The notes under the pieces are model-generated. The model had not been told where the DNA came from. It searched no databases and saw only the letters and a program-made list of their open reading frames with translations. Source: a virus. From it: 64,000 nucleotides of DNA. Where the stretch lies: the IMG/VR virus record IMGVR_UViG_3300025141_000065, positions 1 through 64,000 of that record; one strand, given 5' to 3'. This document shows, piece after piece, positions 46,019 through 55,497 of the stretch (positions are counted from its first letter, which is position 1; each line of letters begins with the position of its first letter). The position numbers were made by a program, and so were the translations under genes.

Positions 46019-49000
46019 TATCTTCTGATTCTAAATTTTCTAACCTAGTTTTTAATTTTTTAATTTCTTCTACTAGCAATACTGTTAATAATTGATAGTG
46101 TAATGAATCCGGTTGCCCCTCTTTGTTATATTGAACAACTTCAGGTAATACATCCTCTAGCTCTTCAGCAATGTAACCAAAAGTAGTTCCACCTAAAAGA
46201 CTTAGGTGTCCATCTATATAATCAAAACTTTTGGGTGTTAGATCATATATCTTTGAACTGTCTAGCTCCATTCCTCTAATATTTTCTTTATATCTCTCCG
46301 AAGAAGATGTACTAGCCCAATCAGTGGCTCCACTAGTCCCATCAGCCGTTAATACATGATTATCTGTTCCTGATGGGCCATTTGGAAATGTAAAGGTATA
46401 GGTCCCTGACACGCTTGCATGAGGCCTCAGTATCATAGCACCACTACCAGAATTAGTAGCCATATCTATTTGTGCATAATCATTAAAACCCCTGAGTTTT
46501 AAATATCCACCACCATCCGATGATACAACTTTAAATGTTTCGGTAGTACCATCCCCTACATTATCTCCACTATCTGTAAATACTGCGGTAGATTCTTGCA
46601 TTTGCGCCCCGAAAATCTTACCTGAAATTGTTGTAGTGTCAACAGGTTCTTCAATATGCCATGTATATGAAGCAAGAGGATCATCTTTTATAGCCTCAAA
46701 AACAACAAAAGAATCTGCTGTTTGTACATTAACATAATTCTTCTTCATAATAGCATGTAATGATGTGCCTGTACCACCCGGATAAAAAACATAATAAGGT
46801 TCATTATCTAAGAATTCCGGGGAAGTGCTTCCCGTTAAATCACCTTGTCCGGGGTTCCCATGATATTCATCAAGCATAAAAGAAGCATGATTAGTTGTAC
46901 CTTCTTCAATTGTTAAAGTTCTATCCCCAATAGTTATACTACCATCACTTGGGAATCTTTTTGTGCCTGTATTAAAAGTCCCTGTACCCCAAGCTACCGC
47001 ATCATCATCAGTAGGTCTAACTGTAAGGTTAGTGCCTGCATCTGTCACGTTACCTGCTACTGTTGCAGAAGGCATTCCATGAATATATGCCAACATTTCT
47101 TGTGTTGCTACATCAGCTGATTTTCTACTATGTGCCGCCTCATCAGCTTTAGCTCTTCCTTGCACCTGCCATCGTGTGGATCTCACCCCTGATTGTTCTG
47201 AATAAGTAACTCTTATTACTGTAAAAATCTGATCTACATTTGCAAGATTATTTGTTACTTTTATAACATCTCCAGCTCTTACTGGAACATAATAACGTAT
47301 AGTAGAATCAGTAGCTACAGTACCTGTCGCCCAAGTTACGGTGACTTGTGTTGCCGTAACAGCTGAACAATAGCCGTATGTTGCTGTTGGTTCGCTATTA
47401 GAATCTAATTCAGTAATAGCAGTTCCTACTCTAACACCATTATTTAACGGATTACCACTAACATTATAAATTGCTGTTGTGTCGCTATGCGTAGCCGCTA
47501 CTCCCCCACCAACATCCTTATTTACTTCCCTTACAACTACTATGGTTGTACTGTTGGTTACACTTGATATGGTCATCTCCTCAGAATCAATTTTAATTGT
47601 CTGTCCTGCTGCCATACTGCTAGAACTCGCTACGGTTAAGGTAGTTGCGGTTGTGCTACTTATAGCCGCCCCTAATGTAGATAATTGTGCTGTCGTTCCA
47701 ACATTTGCTAATGTATATGTCTGCGTTGTAGAAGATGTGCTATCAATAGCAGAAGGGCTATTATCAAAATATGATATAGGTTGTGAATATGTTGTAAAAG
47801 ATCCTCTAATTGTAGAATTACTACTTTTAACTAATGAGGACGCAACCATTTCTCTAAGAGTGTCTGGGGTGGAAACTGGAGTAATTAAATGCTTAGTACG
47901 TCTAAAATTAAAAACGTTTCTAGGTCTGCTTTTTATAGTAAATGACGCAGAAGTATTTTGTTTACCATACCATATTACGTTCTCATCAAAAACAGAAGAA
48001 TTAAGACCTTGATTCACTTCGGAAATTAAAACGTAAGCAATATTATCATTATCTATAGTGCCTTTAGTTTTATTTATATACTGCATTCTAGCAACATCTG
48101 TTAGTGTTCCACCACTCGCGCCAGTACCCCCATTAGGATCGCCACTCCCGTCTAACCTACATTGCAACATTTCTGGCATGGTTATAGCATCAGTACCCCC
48201 GGTAATCTGTGTATTTCTAGCACCCCATGTAAACCCTGCGGTAACGGAAGCATTATCATTATGGGCAGCAGCCGCTGTCCCATTTACACCTCTAACAACT
48301 CCTAACTCATTAGCTACAACTGTACTTACAACTTTAACATGCATCTGTTCGTTATCAATTTTTATCGTATCCCCAACTACTATCCCATGACTTCCATCCA
48401 CATCAATCTTAGTCTGAGAATCAGTTATATTACCCGCTTCATTAAGTTTAGTAATTTCACTACCGTCAGAAACTGCTTTTATTTTTAAAGCTTCAAATGT
48501 AACTTCATGCCGTACAGTTTTATCTTTAAGTGTAGCTAAAAACTCAAGTACAACATCTGTATAAAGTTCGCTTTTAGGTCTATCAAAACGATAGTTAAGC
48601 ATATTTAATGTCCGCCCGGCAGAAGAAACTCCCGTTGAACCGGGCTGTTGTATCGTTAACCCATAATTTGCTGGGTCTGTATTTGGACGAGTTCCTGCTT
48701 TAAAATAATTAAAATCTGCAGTTGGTTTGGTATCACCAGTAGAAACAAAATTAGGATCAACATAAAAATCAAACCCATAAAATTGTTCTTCCCCAACATC
48801 TGTGTGTGGTTCACTATTTGAAAGATCTGTAATATGACTTAAGATAGATTTTTTATTAAAACTTCCTAGAAGATATGTAAAATCTGCCTTAAATTTTGTG
48901 TTAGATGTAGTGAATTTACTCGTATCTGAAGTATCTAAATTACTTGTGAATTTATTTAGAAGAGATTTAATTAAACCACTACGGTTTGAAATAGCTGTAC

Positions 49001-49472
49001 TCCACACTTTTCCACTGGATGATGAAGCTGTCTGGGTTTCTAGGAAATTAGATACATTATTAGAAGTTGCTACTGACACATCAACCTTAAAACTAGTTTC
49101 TCCATGAGAAATATTATCTTTCATCTCCGTTAGAAAATCCCGACAATCTAACTCTATTATCATCCCATATCTTTCATCAAACGTTTCTTTTACTTCATAA
49201 ACAACCCCATAAAACATAACGTCATGTGTTTCTAAACTAGTTAATCTAACCGGCATAAAATCAGTGAATACACCCGTATATGCGCCTTTAGCTGAACCAG
49301 CAGAACCAGAATAAGGGTTTGTTGTTTTATTAATTATTGATACAAAAGCTACTTTGGGTAGATTAATTTCATGTACTATGTCAAGCGAATATATAGCACT
49401 TATAGTTCCGGTTGAAACAACATCTTCCCATGAGTCCCCATCCCAATATGCAAGCATTGTACCTTTAGCCAT
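46002..49472 (-). CDS. Tail hub/fibre protein with C-terminal S74 chaperone
   Basis: 1156 residues. The N-terminal 300 residues resemble phage tail hub proteins (LDIVHEINLPKVAFVSIINK, then EVKETFDERYGMIIELDCRD). The middle is beta-rich, Ser/Thr/Val-rich. The C-terminal 110 residues are a peptidase S74 intramolecular chaperone: SSSERYKENIRGMELD, TFGYIAEELEDVLPEVV, and a final coiled coil; the Ser of SSSERYKENI is the expected self-cleavage region. Assembles at the tail tip and probably contacts the host. Confidence 0.8.
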   Translation of the reverse strand: MAKGTMLAYWDGDSWEDVVSTGTISAIYSLDIVHEINLPKVAFVSIINKTTNPYSGSAGSAKGAYTGVFTDFMPVRLTSLETHDVMFYGVVYEVKETFDERYGMIIELDCRDFLTEMKDNISHGETSFKVDVSVATSNNVSNFLETQTASSSSGKVWSTAISNRSGLIKSLLNKFTSNLDTSDTSKFTTSNTKFKADFTYLLGSFNKKSILSHITDLSNSEPHTDVGEEQFYGFDFYVDPNFVSTGDTKPTADFNYFKAGTRPNTDPANYGLTIQQPGSTGVSSAGRTLNMLNYRFDRPKSELYTDVVLEFLATLKDKTVRHEVTFEALKIKAVSDGSEITKLNEAGNITDSQTKIDVDGSHGIVVGDTIKIDNEQMHVKVVSTVVANELGVVRGVNGTAAAAHNDNASVTAGFTWGARNTQITGGTDAITMPEMLQCRLDGSGDPNGGTGASGGTLTDVARMQYINKTKGTIDNDNIAYVLISEVNQGLNSSVFDENVIWYGKQNTSASFTIKSRPRNVFNFRRTKHLITPVSTPDTLREMVASSLVKSSNSTIRGSFTTYSQPISYFDNSPSAIDSTSSTTQTYTLANVGTTAQLSTLGAAISSTTATTLTVASSSSMAAGQTIKIDSEEMTISSVTNSTTIVVVREVNKDVGGGVAATHSDTTAIYNVSGNPLNNGVRVGTAITELDSNSEPTATYGYCSAVTATQVTVTWATGTVATDSTIRYYVPVRAGDVIKVTNNLANVDQIFTVIRVTYSEQSGVRSTRWQVQGRAKADEAAHSRKSADVATQEMLAYIHGMPSATVAGNVTDAGTNLTVRPTDDDAVAWGTGTFNTGTKRFPSDGSITIGDRTLTIEEGTTNHASFMLDEYHGNPGQGDLTGSTSPEFLDNEPYYVFYPGGTGTSLHAIMKKNYVNVQTADSFVVFEAIKDDPLASYTWHIEEPVDTTTISGKIFGAQMQESTAVFTDSGDNVGDGTTETFKVVSSDGGGYLKLRGFNDYAQIDMATNSGSGAMILRPHASVSGTYTFTFPNGPSGTDNHVLTADGTSGATDWASTSSSERYKENIRGMELDSSKIYDLTPKSFDYIDGHLSLLGGTTFGYIAEELEDVLPEVVQYNKEGQPDSLHYQLLTVLLVEEIKKLKTRLENLESEDNEEKA

Positions 49473-50005
49473 TAGAAACTTATCCCATTGCGTGTTTTAG
49501 CCACAAATCCAATAGTATACATCCACCTGTCTTCCATACCCGGAGCTAAAGCAAACTGCATTTGTTGGACCGCAACTTCATATATACCACCACCAGTTGC
49601 TAAAGCACCTGAAGTGGCTATTGGAGTAGTCGCATCCCCAATCTCTAATTGTAATACAACAGAAGTTGAAATGACCCAAGTAATTAGTTTTTCTTCTAAA
49701 TAATTTTTATATGGAATATAATAATCTTGACCACCAATTGATAAAAGTTCCTGTCCTTTATGTTTAGTGTTAGAATCCCAAGTAGTATTAGCAGGATTAC
49801 CCCCTATATTATCTACTACTCCAGATAGTGTTATCGAGGGTCTATTAAAACCTAAATCTATTAATTCTGGCTCCCCACCCGGTACTGGGATTTGAATTGG
49901 AGTTCTTGATATACTAATAGAAAGCTGCTCAACTTTTAATGCTAATTTCACTCCCGAAGCATCATGTGCCACATCTCTTAATAATACAGATAAATTTGAA
50001 TCCAT
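49472..50005 (-). CDS. Tail protein, 177 aa
   Basis: Between tape measure and hub genes. Motifs DLGFNRPSITLSGVVDNIGG and a YIPYKNYLEEKLITWVIS segment resemble small baseplate/tail-tip proteins. Beta-rich, no Cys. Probably the distal tail or tail-tip adaptor; family not certain. Confidence 0.65.
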   Translation of the reverse strand: MDSNLSVLLRDVAHDASGVKLALKVEQLSISISRTPIQIPVPGGEPELIDLGFNRPSITLSGVVDNIGGNPANTTWDSNTKHKGQELLSIGGQDYYIPYKNYLEEKLITWVISTSVVLQLEIGDATTPIATSGALATGGGIYEVAVQQMQFALAPGMEDRWMYTIGFVAKTRNGISF

Positions 50006-50009
50006 TTAC

Positions 50010-51083
50010 TTAAAAGTGCCTATCTAAAATTGCTTGGTTCGCTATACTATTAAGTCTGAGATCAGCTTCAAAAATAGCTGATGTCCTTGATCCTCTATCT
50101 GTGTGCAGGTCAGCAATACTTTGGTAAGTCTCTCCACCCTGAGTATTACTAATTCTATAAGGTAAATCACTCCCTAACTTAAACTCCCTAGATCTATTAG
50201 CTTGGCTTTGATTTACCCCTGTTGTTGCAAAATATTCCATTATAGGCGGTGCTGTTATTCCCACCCCTTGTGGAGCAGCAGGTGGAAGAAAAGCATCTTT
50301 TAGTACCTGTCCCAGCTGTTTAAATTTATCTTGCCAAAATTCTGGCATGTCACCCCTAAAAGGATTTATTAACCACCATATTCCTTCACCAACATTCCAG
50401 AAAGCCGTCAAAGTCTCTACTAACGTTTTAAGTGGGGAATTATTATACCAATCTCTAATTGGTATCCATACGTCAAAGTAAATCCAACTTTCGATCGCTC
50501 TTGCTATGATATTCGCCTCTCTCATAATCCATTCCAGAGAATCGTTCCATATTTGTTTAAGATATCCTTCCCAAACGTTTTCTTTTAACCAAACCCAAGC
50601 ATTTGATAGTTGGCCTTGCCACCAATCCCAATTATCAAAATTCGCATAAGCTTCTTCAAACCACATCCTTATTGCAGGCCATTTATTGTCAAACCAATCC
50701 TGAACTTTTTCCCTAAATTCGGGCATTTGATCTACCAACCAACGTAATCCATCTGTCATCATGGGTACTAACGGAGCTAACGCAATATCAATAAAAGCAC
50801 CTATTATTTGAAATAAAGAACCAAACATAGTTGTGAAAATTTGCGATTGACGTAACATTGAAGAAACTGAAAAGCTAAGTCCGGCTTTCCCCGCAACTGA
50901 TTTAAGCATCTCTCTAAAGAATTTTCTTTCTTCTTTTGGACCCTCAATAATAGATTTAATCATCTTTTTGTTTTCGCTTGGTGTTATAGGACTTTTAGCT
51001 CCTCCACCAGAGGAGCCACCACCTGCTGAAGCAGACATTAATCCTGCTGTACTAGCTGCTTCTAATATAAGACTTGCTATCAT
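50010..51083 (-). CDS. Short tape measure protein
   Basis: 357 residues. After a Gly/Ser-rich start comes a helical region with hydrophobic segments (FGSLFQIIGAFIDIALAPLV, 89-108) and a long Trp-rich amphipathic region (WWQGQLSNAWVWLKENVWEG). Position directly after the tail chaperones supports a tape measure role. If so the tail would be short, about 50 nm by the usual 1.5 angstrom per residue rule. Confidence 0.65.
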   Translation of the reverse strand: MIASLILEAASTAGLMSASAGGGSSGGGAKSPITPSENKKMIKSIIEGPKEERKFFREMLKSVAGKAGLSFSVSSMLRQSQIFTTMFGSLFQIIGAFIDIALAPLVPMMTDGLRWLVDQMPEFREKVQDWFDNKWPAIRMWFEEAYANFDNWDWWQGQLSNAWVWLKENVWEGYLKQIWNDSLEWIMREANIIARAIESWIYFDVWIPIRDWYNNSPLKTLVETLTAFWNVGEGIWWLINPFRGDMPEFWQDKFKQLGQVLKDAFLPPAAPQGVGITAPPIMEYFATTGVNQSQANRSREFKLGSDLPYRISNTQGGETYQSIADLHTDRGSRTSAIFEADLRLNSIANQAILDRHF

Positions 51084-51100
51084 TTTAAATCATCCTCCAT

Positions 51101-51322
51101 TTACATCATGGATTGTCTTGTCCTAGACATTACCTGTGCTTCAGACTGCATCTGTTCCTCAGCTAATGTAATCCCTAGAATCATATTTATTTCATCCTCA
51201 GTAAAATGCATTATGGCTTCCCACGTTATTCCTATTTTTAATAATCTTAATATTACCATCCAATAAGAAAATACTAACGTTTCTTGGGGAGTAAATTCCC
51301 CGGCTTTACGCATGAAAGCCAT
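51101..51322 (-). CDS. Tail assembly chaperone, frameshift extension (GT-like)
   Basis: 73 residues in the -1 frame relative to the gene before it; its ATG (51322) overlaps that gene's stop. Likely mainly translated as the C-terminal part of a fused protein of about 203 residues through slippage at 51328-51334, like gpT of lambda. Helical, lying directly before the tape measure gene as expected. Confidence 0.7.
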   Translation of the reverse strand: MAFMRKAGEFTPQETLVFSYWMVILRLLKIGITWEAIMHFTEDEINMILGITLAEEQMQSEAQVMSRTRQSMM

Positions 51323-51711
51323 TACTCTTTTTTTATTTGGTTTATCCCTAAATCTGTATTACCCCCACCATAAGCACTTGGAACTACACTTTCTAAAGCT
51401 GTTCCTAAACGTTCATCTATTGACGCTAGAAAAGCTTCTGTTGTTGGTCCCCAAGGAGCATCAACTATCATCTCTTTTAAAGATTCCCGAACATATAAAT
51501 CACCATTAAATTTAGTCTGCCCATTCTTAGAAATTTCAAGAGCTTTAGAAATCAATTGATTCCTTTTACTCCAAGATAATTGCTTTACTGTAATTTCAAA
51601 CTCATCATCCGTACCCGATATTTTCACAGTTACTGGTTTTGTCTGAGTCTGAACTTGGTATTTTGATAAATCAAAATTATTAATATTAGCTTTACTTTTC
51701 TGTGTTGGCAT
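51322..51711 (-). CDS. Tail assembly chaperone (G-like)
   Basis: 129 residues between the tail tube and the frameshift extension. Pattern TVKISGTDDEFEITVKQLSW then a helical part is typical of tail chaperones. Ends NQIKKE at the slippery run. Helps tail tube polymerise on the tape measure protein. Confidence 0.7.
   Translation of the reverse strand: MPTQKSKANINNFDLSKYQVQTQTKPVTVKISGTDDEFEITVKQLSWSKRNQLISKALEISKNGQTKFNGDLYVRESLKEMIVDAPWGPTTEAFLASIDERLGTALESVVPSAYGGGNTDLGINQIKKE
51328..51334 (-). other. Slippery A AAA AAA site for -1 frameshift
   Basis: On the minus strand seven A in the phase A AAA AAA, followed by GAG TAA. A -1 slip continues as Arg-Val-Met-Ala-Phe-Met, exactly the downstream frame. 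Same arrangement as lambda G/GT and many siphoviruses. Confidence 0.75.
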
Positions 51712-51728
51712 AATGCCTCCTTATGTTT

Positions 51729-53558
51729 TTATGGATATACTGGTTCTGCATCTCTTATAAATATCTTCATACTCCTAAATATCATATCTGCAGTTACTTC
51801 AAGTACATTATCTCCACTGGGAGAATGTGAAACTGTATTAATAAATATTCCCTGACTATTAACTGCGTTACTTCCCGCTGTTGGTGAACCTTCAGAAGAA
51901 GAAGCAGATGTAGGTATATCTATAATTATGTAATCATTAGATCCACGTTCAAATTTAATTGTGGCTGTAAAACCTACTCTGGCAGTAGCTGCTGTAGCTC
52001 CTCCATAATCACCTTCCAATAACAATTGCTTGAAAAGTTCTAAAGCCCCATCTTGATCTGCATCAGCAATAGCAGCTGCAGAAAGAACTGAAGCATCAGG
52101 TAATGCTAAAGTAGCACTCATTCCATAAGTTCTGGCTCCTTCTCTTATTTCATTTGGGCCTCTTGCTCTCTCTCCTTGCATTCCTATATAATATCTAGGT
52201 TCAGCTGCATTATCTATTGAAAGGGCAAAAGTTTTAATTCTAGCAAATTCTTGCCCGAAAAATTTAACTGTTCCTTGCGAAAAATAATAGGGTTGGGTAG
52301 TAGGATACCCTGTTCCATCATTTGCACCCGGTTGTCCTACGTCATCGCTATCAATGGATTGCATTAGTGCATATCTAGGCATGTTAGCGGCTGTAGATCC
52401 CCCGGAATATAAATTAGTGCTGACAGTTGATTGACTTGCTTGGTTATGGACCATATTCAAGAAATTCACTCCAGACCAATCCATAGTTACCATTCCACCT
52501 TCTTCTGCCGTTATTGTTGAAGAACCTATCATTCCACCAAGATATCTCCTATCAAAATCCTTAGTAGCAGTTTCACTACTTTCTCTCATATGCACATGCC
52601 AAGTTACTGTATCCAAATCAACAGTTTCTGTAATAGTATGATCATAATAAGTATTGCCAGAAGCAACCTCATTAACCGCTTCATTATCAGGATGATCAAA
52701 ATGTAGTGGATAATTCAATTTGAACGTATTAGTATTACCAGCTTCTTGAATTATCTTTCTAACTTCAGATGTAGCCCCACTACCAAGTTGAATTAAATCT
52801 CCAACACCCAAATTAGCTATGTTACCACCATCTATAGGTACAAATATATCCCCTTTCATCGCACCACCTTGATGCTGGTCTGCTCCAGAAGCATCCGCTA
52901 CTTTATTTATAGCGAGTGCATCAGTAGCCACTGATTCAGGAACGGTTGCTACAGTTCCAATAGGAAACCGCAAAGGGAACCCATTTAATAAAACTATTCC
53001 AGATACCGAGCCTGATAATGTTTGTTGTCCGGGGTATGCAACTGCCCAATTTCTTTTTGATTGGGTGCTAATAAATCTTCGCCCTTCTATAGTCATGACT
53101 GGATCTGGTGTATCTATTGATTCATATACACCGGGAATCCATGTAATATATTTATCATCATCAGCCCTGCCACCATCAGTACCAGTAGCGTCAACTTCTT
53201 TAACCGTTTCATTATCTAAATGAAAAAATGCTGTAGGTCTATCTAATATGAAAGTGTTTGTTGAATTACCGCCAGCAGAAGCCATTGATTCAATACGTCT
53301 GATCTCATGTTCAACCACTGTCTCAGTTTCCGGTGAAGCTATAGTTCCAATACGTATAAAGTCCCCTACTACAAAAGTATTAGATACACCATCAACAATT
53401 ATACTTCTACTTCCAGCCGCAAAACCAGTATCATTATTCAAAACAGCGGTAGCTTGCGAAGAAGATACTTCAACACCTTCATTCATTTCTGCATCGGCCC
53501 CTTGTGCGGCTTCAGCTGCAAAAGTTAATTGCGCCTGATCACTTCTATATACAGCCAT
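51729..53558 (-). CDS. Probable major tail tube protein with inserted domains
   Basis: 609 residues, large for a tail tube. Directly before the tail chaperones. Two similar beta modules, each with FxxGDFIRIG/LGVGDLIQLG and a NTFxLxxPxxFxHxDNE pattern (about residues 30-125 and 220-300), are inserted in a tube-like frame (TLSGSVSGIVLLNGFPLRFP near 180; KFFGQEFARIKTFALSIDNA near 430). Forms the tail tube; the repeats may be surface-exposed Ig-like domains. Confidence 0.65.
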   Translation of the reverse strand: MAVYRSDQAQLTFAAEAAQGADAEMNEGVEVSSSQATAVLNNDTGFAAGSRSIIVDGVSNTFVVGDFIRIGTIASPETETVVEHEIRRIESMASAGGNSTNTFILDRPTAFFHLDNETVKEVDATGTDGGRADDDKYITWIPGVYESIDTPDPVMTIEGRRFISTQSKRNWAVAYPGQQTLSGSVSGIVLLNGFPLRFPIGTVATVPESVATDALAINKVADASGADQHQGGAMKGDIFVPIDGGNIANLGVGDLIQLGSGATSEVRKIIQEAGNTNTFKLNYPLHFDHPDNEAVNEVASGNTYYDHTITETVDLDTVTWHVHMRESSETATKDFDRRYLGGMIGSSTITAEEGGMVTMDWSGVNFLNMVHNQASQSTVSTNLYSGGSTAANMPRYALMQSIDSDDVGQPGANDGTGYPTTQPYYFSQGTVKFFGQEFARIKTFALSIDNAAEPRYYIGMQGERARGPNEIREGARTYGMSATLALPDASVLSAAAIADADQDGALELFKQLLLEGDYGGATAATARVGFTATIKFERGSNDYIIIDIPTSASSSEGSPTAGSNAVNSQGIFINTVSHSPSGDNVLEVTADMIFRSMKIFIRDAEPVYP

Positions 53559-53609
53559 TTTTTACCCCCATTGAAATTACTTTCATATCTATTATTATAC
53601 CTATTTTAA

Positions 53610-54047
53610 TTAAGTTTCTAGTAAGACAGCGTTATTAACTAATTGTATCGTCACGGTCCCCGTCCAAATATTAACTTGGTCGCTTGTTTCTTCATTGAAA
53701 CTTTGGAATTGTTGTCGTTGAAAATTAGTTAATGAATGCATTCTCGCGTGACAAATTCGTCTTACTTCCTGCATTAAATTAAATAATCTTTGCCTGCTAG
53801 TTAAAGTGAATACCTCTATCTCAATATTATACGTTCTATTTCCGTATTTCCAATTACCTATAGGCTGTTCTATAAACGATGGAGTTCCTATCCTACCTAT
53901 TAAATGATCACCAACATTTAAATCGAACCGTAATGGTTCATTCGCAGCATTTACTTTAATAAACGTTGGTTTGGTGACATTTGATGCATTCCATTGACTA
54001 TCTAAGTCTGTAAATACATCATCTATTGCAATTGGTTCATCCGCCAT
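53610..54047 (-). CDS. Tail completion protein
   Basis: 145 residues between connector and tail tube genes. Pattern FTDLDSQWNASNVTKPTFIK, then YNIEIEVFTLTSRQRLFNLM and a terminal beta strand, typical of gpU/tail-terminator-like proteins. Caps the tail at the head end; assigned from position and pattern. Confidence 0.6.
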   Translation of the reverse strand: MADEPIAIDDVFTDLDSQWNASNVTKPTFIKVNAANEPLRFDLNVGDHLIGRIGTPSFIEQPIGNWKYGNRTYNIEIEVFTLTSRQRLFNLMQEVRRICHARMHSLTNFQRQQFQSFNEETSDQVNIWTGTVTIQLVNNAVLLET

Positions 54048-55177
54048 TAGAACACCTCAAAAGCTTTTAAGCTGTCAAGTGTATCGTCTATCTCATTTGA
54101 CCAAGCAGAGATTCTTTGTTCTAAAGATACTCTATCCATACCACCTACAACAGTACCTCCAAAATCTGAGCTTCTTACTACATCTATCGCCGCTTTCTTC
54201 TTAGCAAGATCAGATGCAATTCCCCCTTGACGAACATCAGTACCGATGTCTCTTCCAGCTAAATAACTAACTTTAACCGGCATTGTAAATTCTCCTCCGC
54301 CCCATTTCCATATAGCCGCATTGTAAGAAGTAAATCGTGCTGGTAATAAGAAATAACGACTGAATTGAACCATTCCAGTATCAGGTACTAAAAAGTAATC
54401 ACTTATTCTGCCTTGTGTTTTCGTATCCCAACTATTTCCGTCCCAAATTCTAAGACTTAAAATTTTATATGGGTCCGGTTTATCTAATTTAAACCCATTT
54501 AAGTTAAATTGATGATATTCATTAGCAATATAATTTGGACGCCAAGACTTTCTCGTATACATATCTATGTATGATTGTGCTTCCATAATATACTGCTCAA
54601 CATTATTTTGAGAAGGAACTGTACTGGATGTGAAATCTGTCCCGCTTAATACATTTTTAAGTTGTAATAACTCATAAATATCCTTAGTAGTACAATAAGC
54701 CGCATACGGCCTCATTTGTATTCTTTTAATAGTAGGAGCAGTAGCTACACTAGCTGCTGTAACCCTAATCCAATATATATTTTGACTATTTACAGTTAAT
54801 GTTGCCCAATCACTTAATAAATTTGAAGGAAATATCTCTGCTCCATCTTTATCAAAAGCATATTGTGTTCCCTCACTATCATCTGGATCTATCTCAAATC
54901 TAGCACTACCGGGAACAAATTCTGTGAAATTAGTACCATTACTAAATTCCCAAGTTAATGCGCCAAGACTTCCGGCAGTATCAATATCAAAAATAGCCAT
55001 ATCAAATCTTGATGAATGCCCTAAATATAGATAATAAGCACTACTATTAAAAAGGGTAAATGAAGTTCCGGCTGGAGATTGTGCTTCCAGAGTTACGTCT
55101 GTATAGTCACCACTGGATGTACCTACACCATCCCAATTAAATATTTTTTTGAATTCTGCTCCAGCAGATGTGGCCAT
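54047..55177 (-). CDS. Head-tail connector protein
   Basis: 376 residues. The N-terminal 160 residues form a beta sandwich (FTLFNSSAYYLYLGHSSRFD), then the C-terminal half has DIYELLQLKNVLSG, NNVEQYIMEAQSYIDMYTRK, an FxRYFLLPARF loop and VKVSYLAGRD, the pattern of gp6-type head-tail adaptors. Links portal to tail. The N-terminal domain is an extra module. Confidence 0.7.
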   Translation of the reverse strand: MATSAGAEFKKIFNWDGVGTSSGDYTDVTLEAQSPAGTSFTLFNSSAYYLYLGHSSRFDMAIFDIDTAGSLGALTWEFSNGTNFTEFVPGSARFEIDPDDSEGTQYAFDKDGAEIFPSNLLSDWATLTVNSQNIYWIRVTAASVATAPTIKRIQMRPYAAYCTTKDIYELLQLKNVLSGTDFTSSTVPSQNNVEQYIMEAQSYIDMYTRKSWRPNYIANEYHQFNLNGFKLDKPDPYKILSLRIWDGNSWDTKTQGRISDYFLVPDTGMVQFSRYFLLPARFTSYNAAIWKWGGGEFTMPVKVSYLAGRDIGTDVRQGGIASDLAKKKAAIDVVRSSDFGGTVVGGMDRVSLEQRISAWSNEIDDTLDSLKAFEVF

Positions 55178-55189
55178 TTTATTCCCTCA

Positions 55190-55456
55190 TTATTTCTTTT
55201 TAGTTGGTGGGTACTCAACACTTCTCTCAAAAGTATCATTACCTTTATCTGAAGAATCGTCTTTTACTTTTTTTACTACATCTTGCGTTTCTGTATCGTC
55301 AGAAGCTACTTTCCCTCTTAAATACATCGCCACCCCATTTAACTGTTGTATCTGTTGAATTAACTGTTCTCTAACATTATTAATTCGATTAAGTTCTTCT
55401 ACTTTTTTTGTTAAGTCTTCGTTTACTTTATTTAAATCAGTTTTTAGTTCTTCCAT
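55190..55456 (-). CDS. Coiled-coil protein, 88 aa
   Basis: A single long coiled coil (VEELNRINNVREQLIQQIQQ) followed by charged tail. Between fibre and connector genes. Possibly an assembly chaperone or small virion protein. Confidence 0.65.
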   Translation of the reverse strand: MEELKTDLNKVNEDLTKKVEELNRINNVREQLIQQIQQLNGVAMYLRGKVASDDTETQDVVKKVKDDSSDKGNDTFERSVEYPPTKKK

Positions 55457-55497
55457 TCTATTCTCCTTTAAATCTGTCCTTATTATATTTTAGTCCG

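Noticed and set aside
46002-46330. Separate S74 peptidase gene
   Set aside because: The chaperone domain is continuous with the large upstream frame and has no own ribosome binding site; it is a domain of that protein.
47479-48012. Plus-strand frame of 177 codons inside the tail hub gene
   Set aside because: Antisense to a well-supported large gene; composition follows the Ser/Thr/Val repeats on the other strand.
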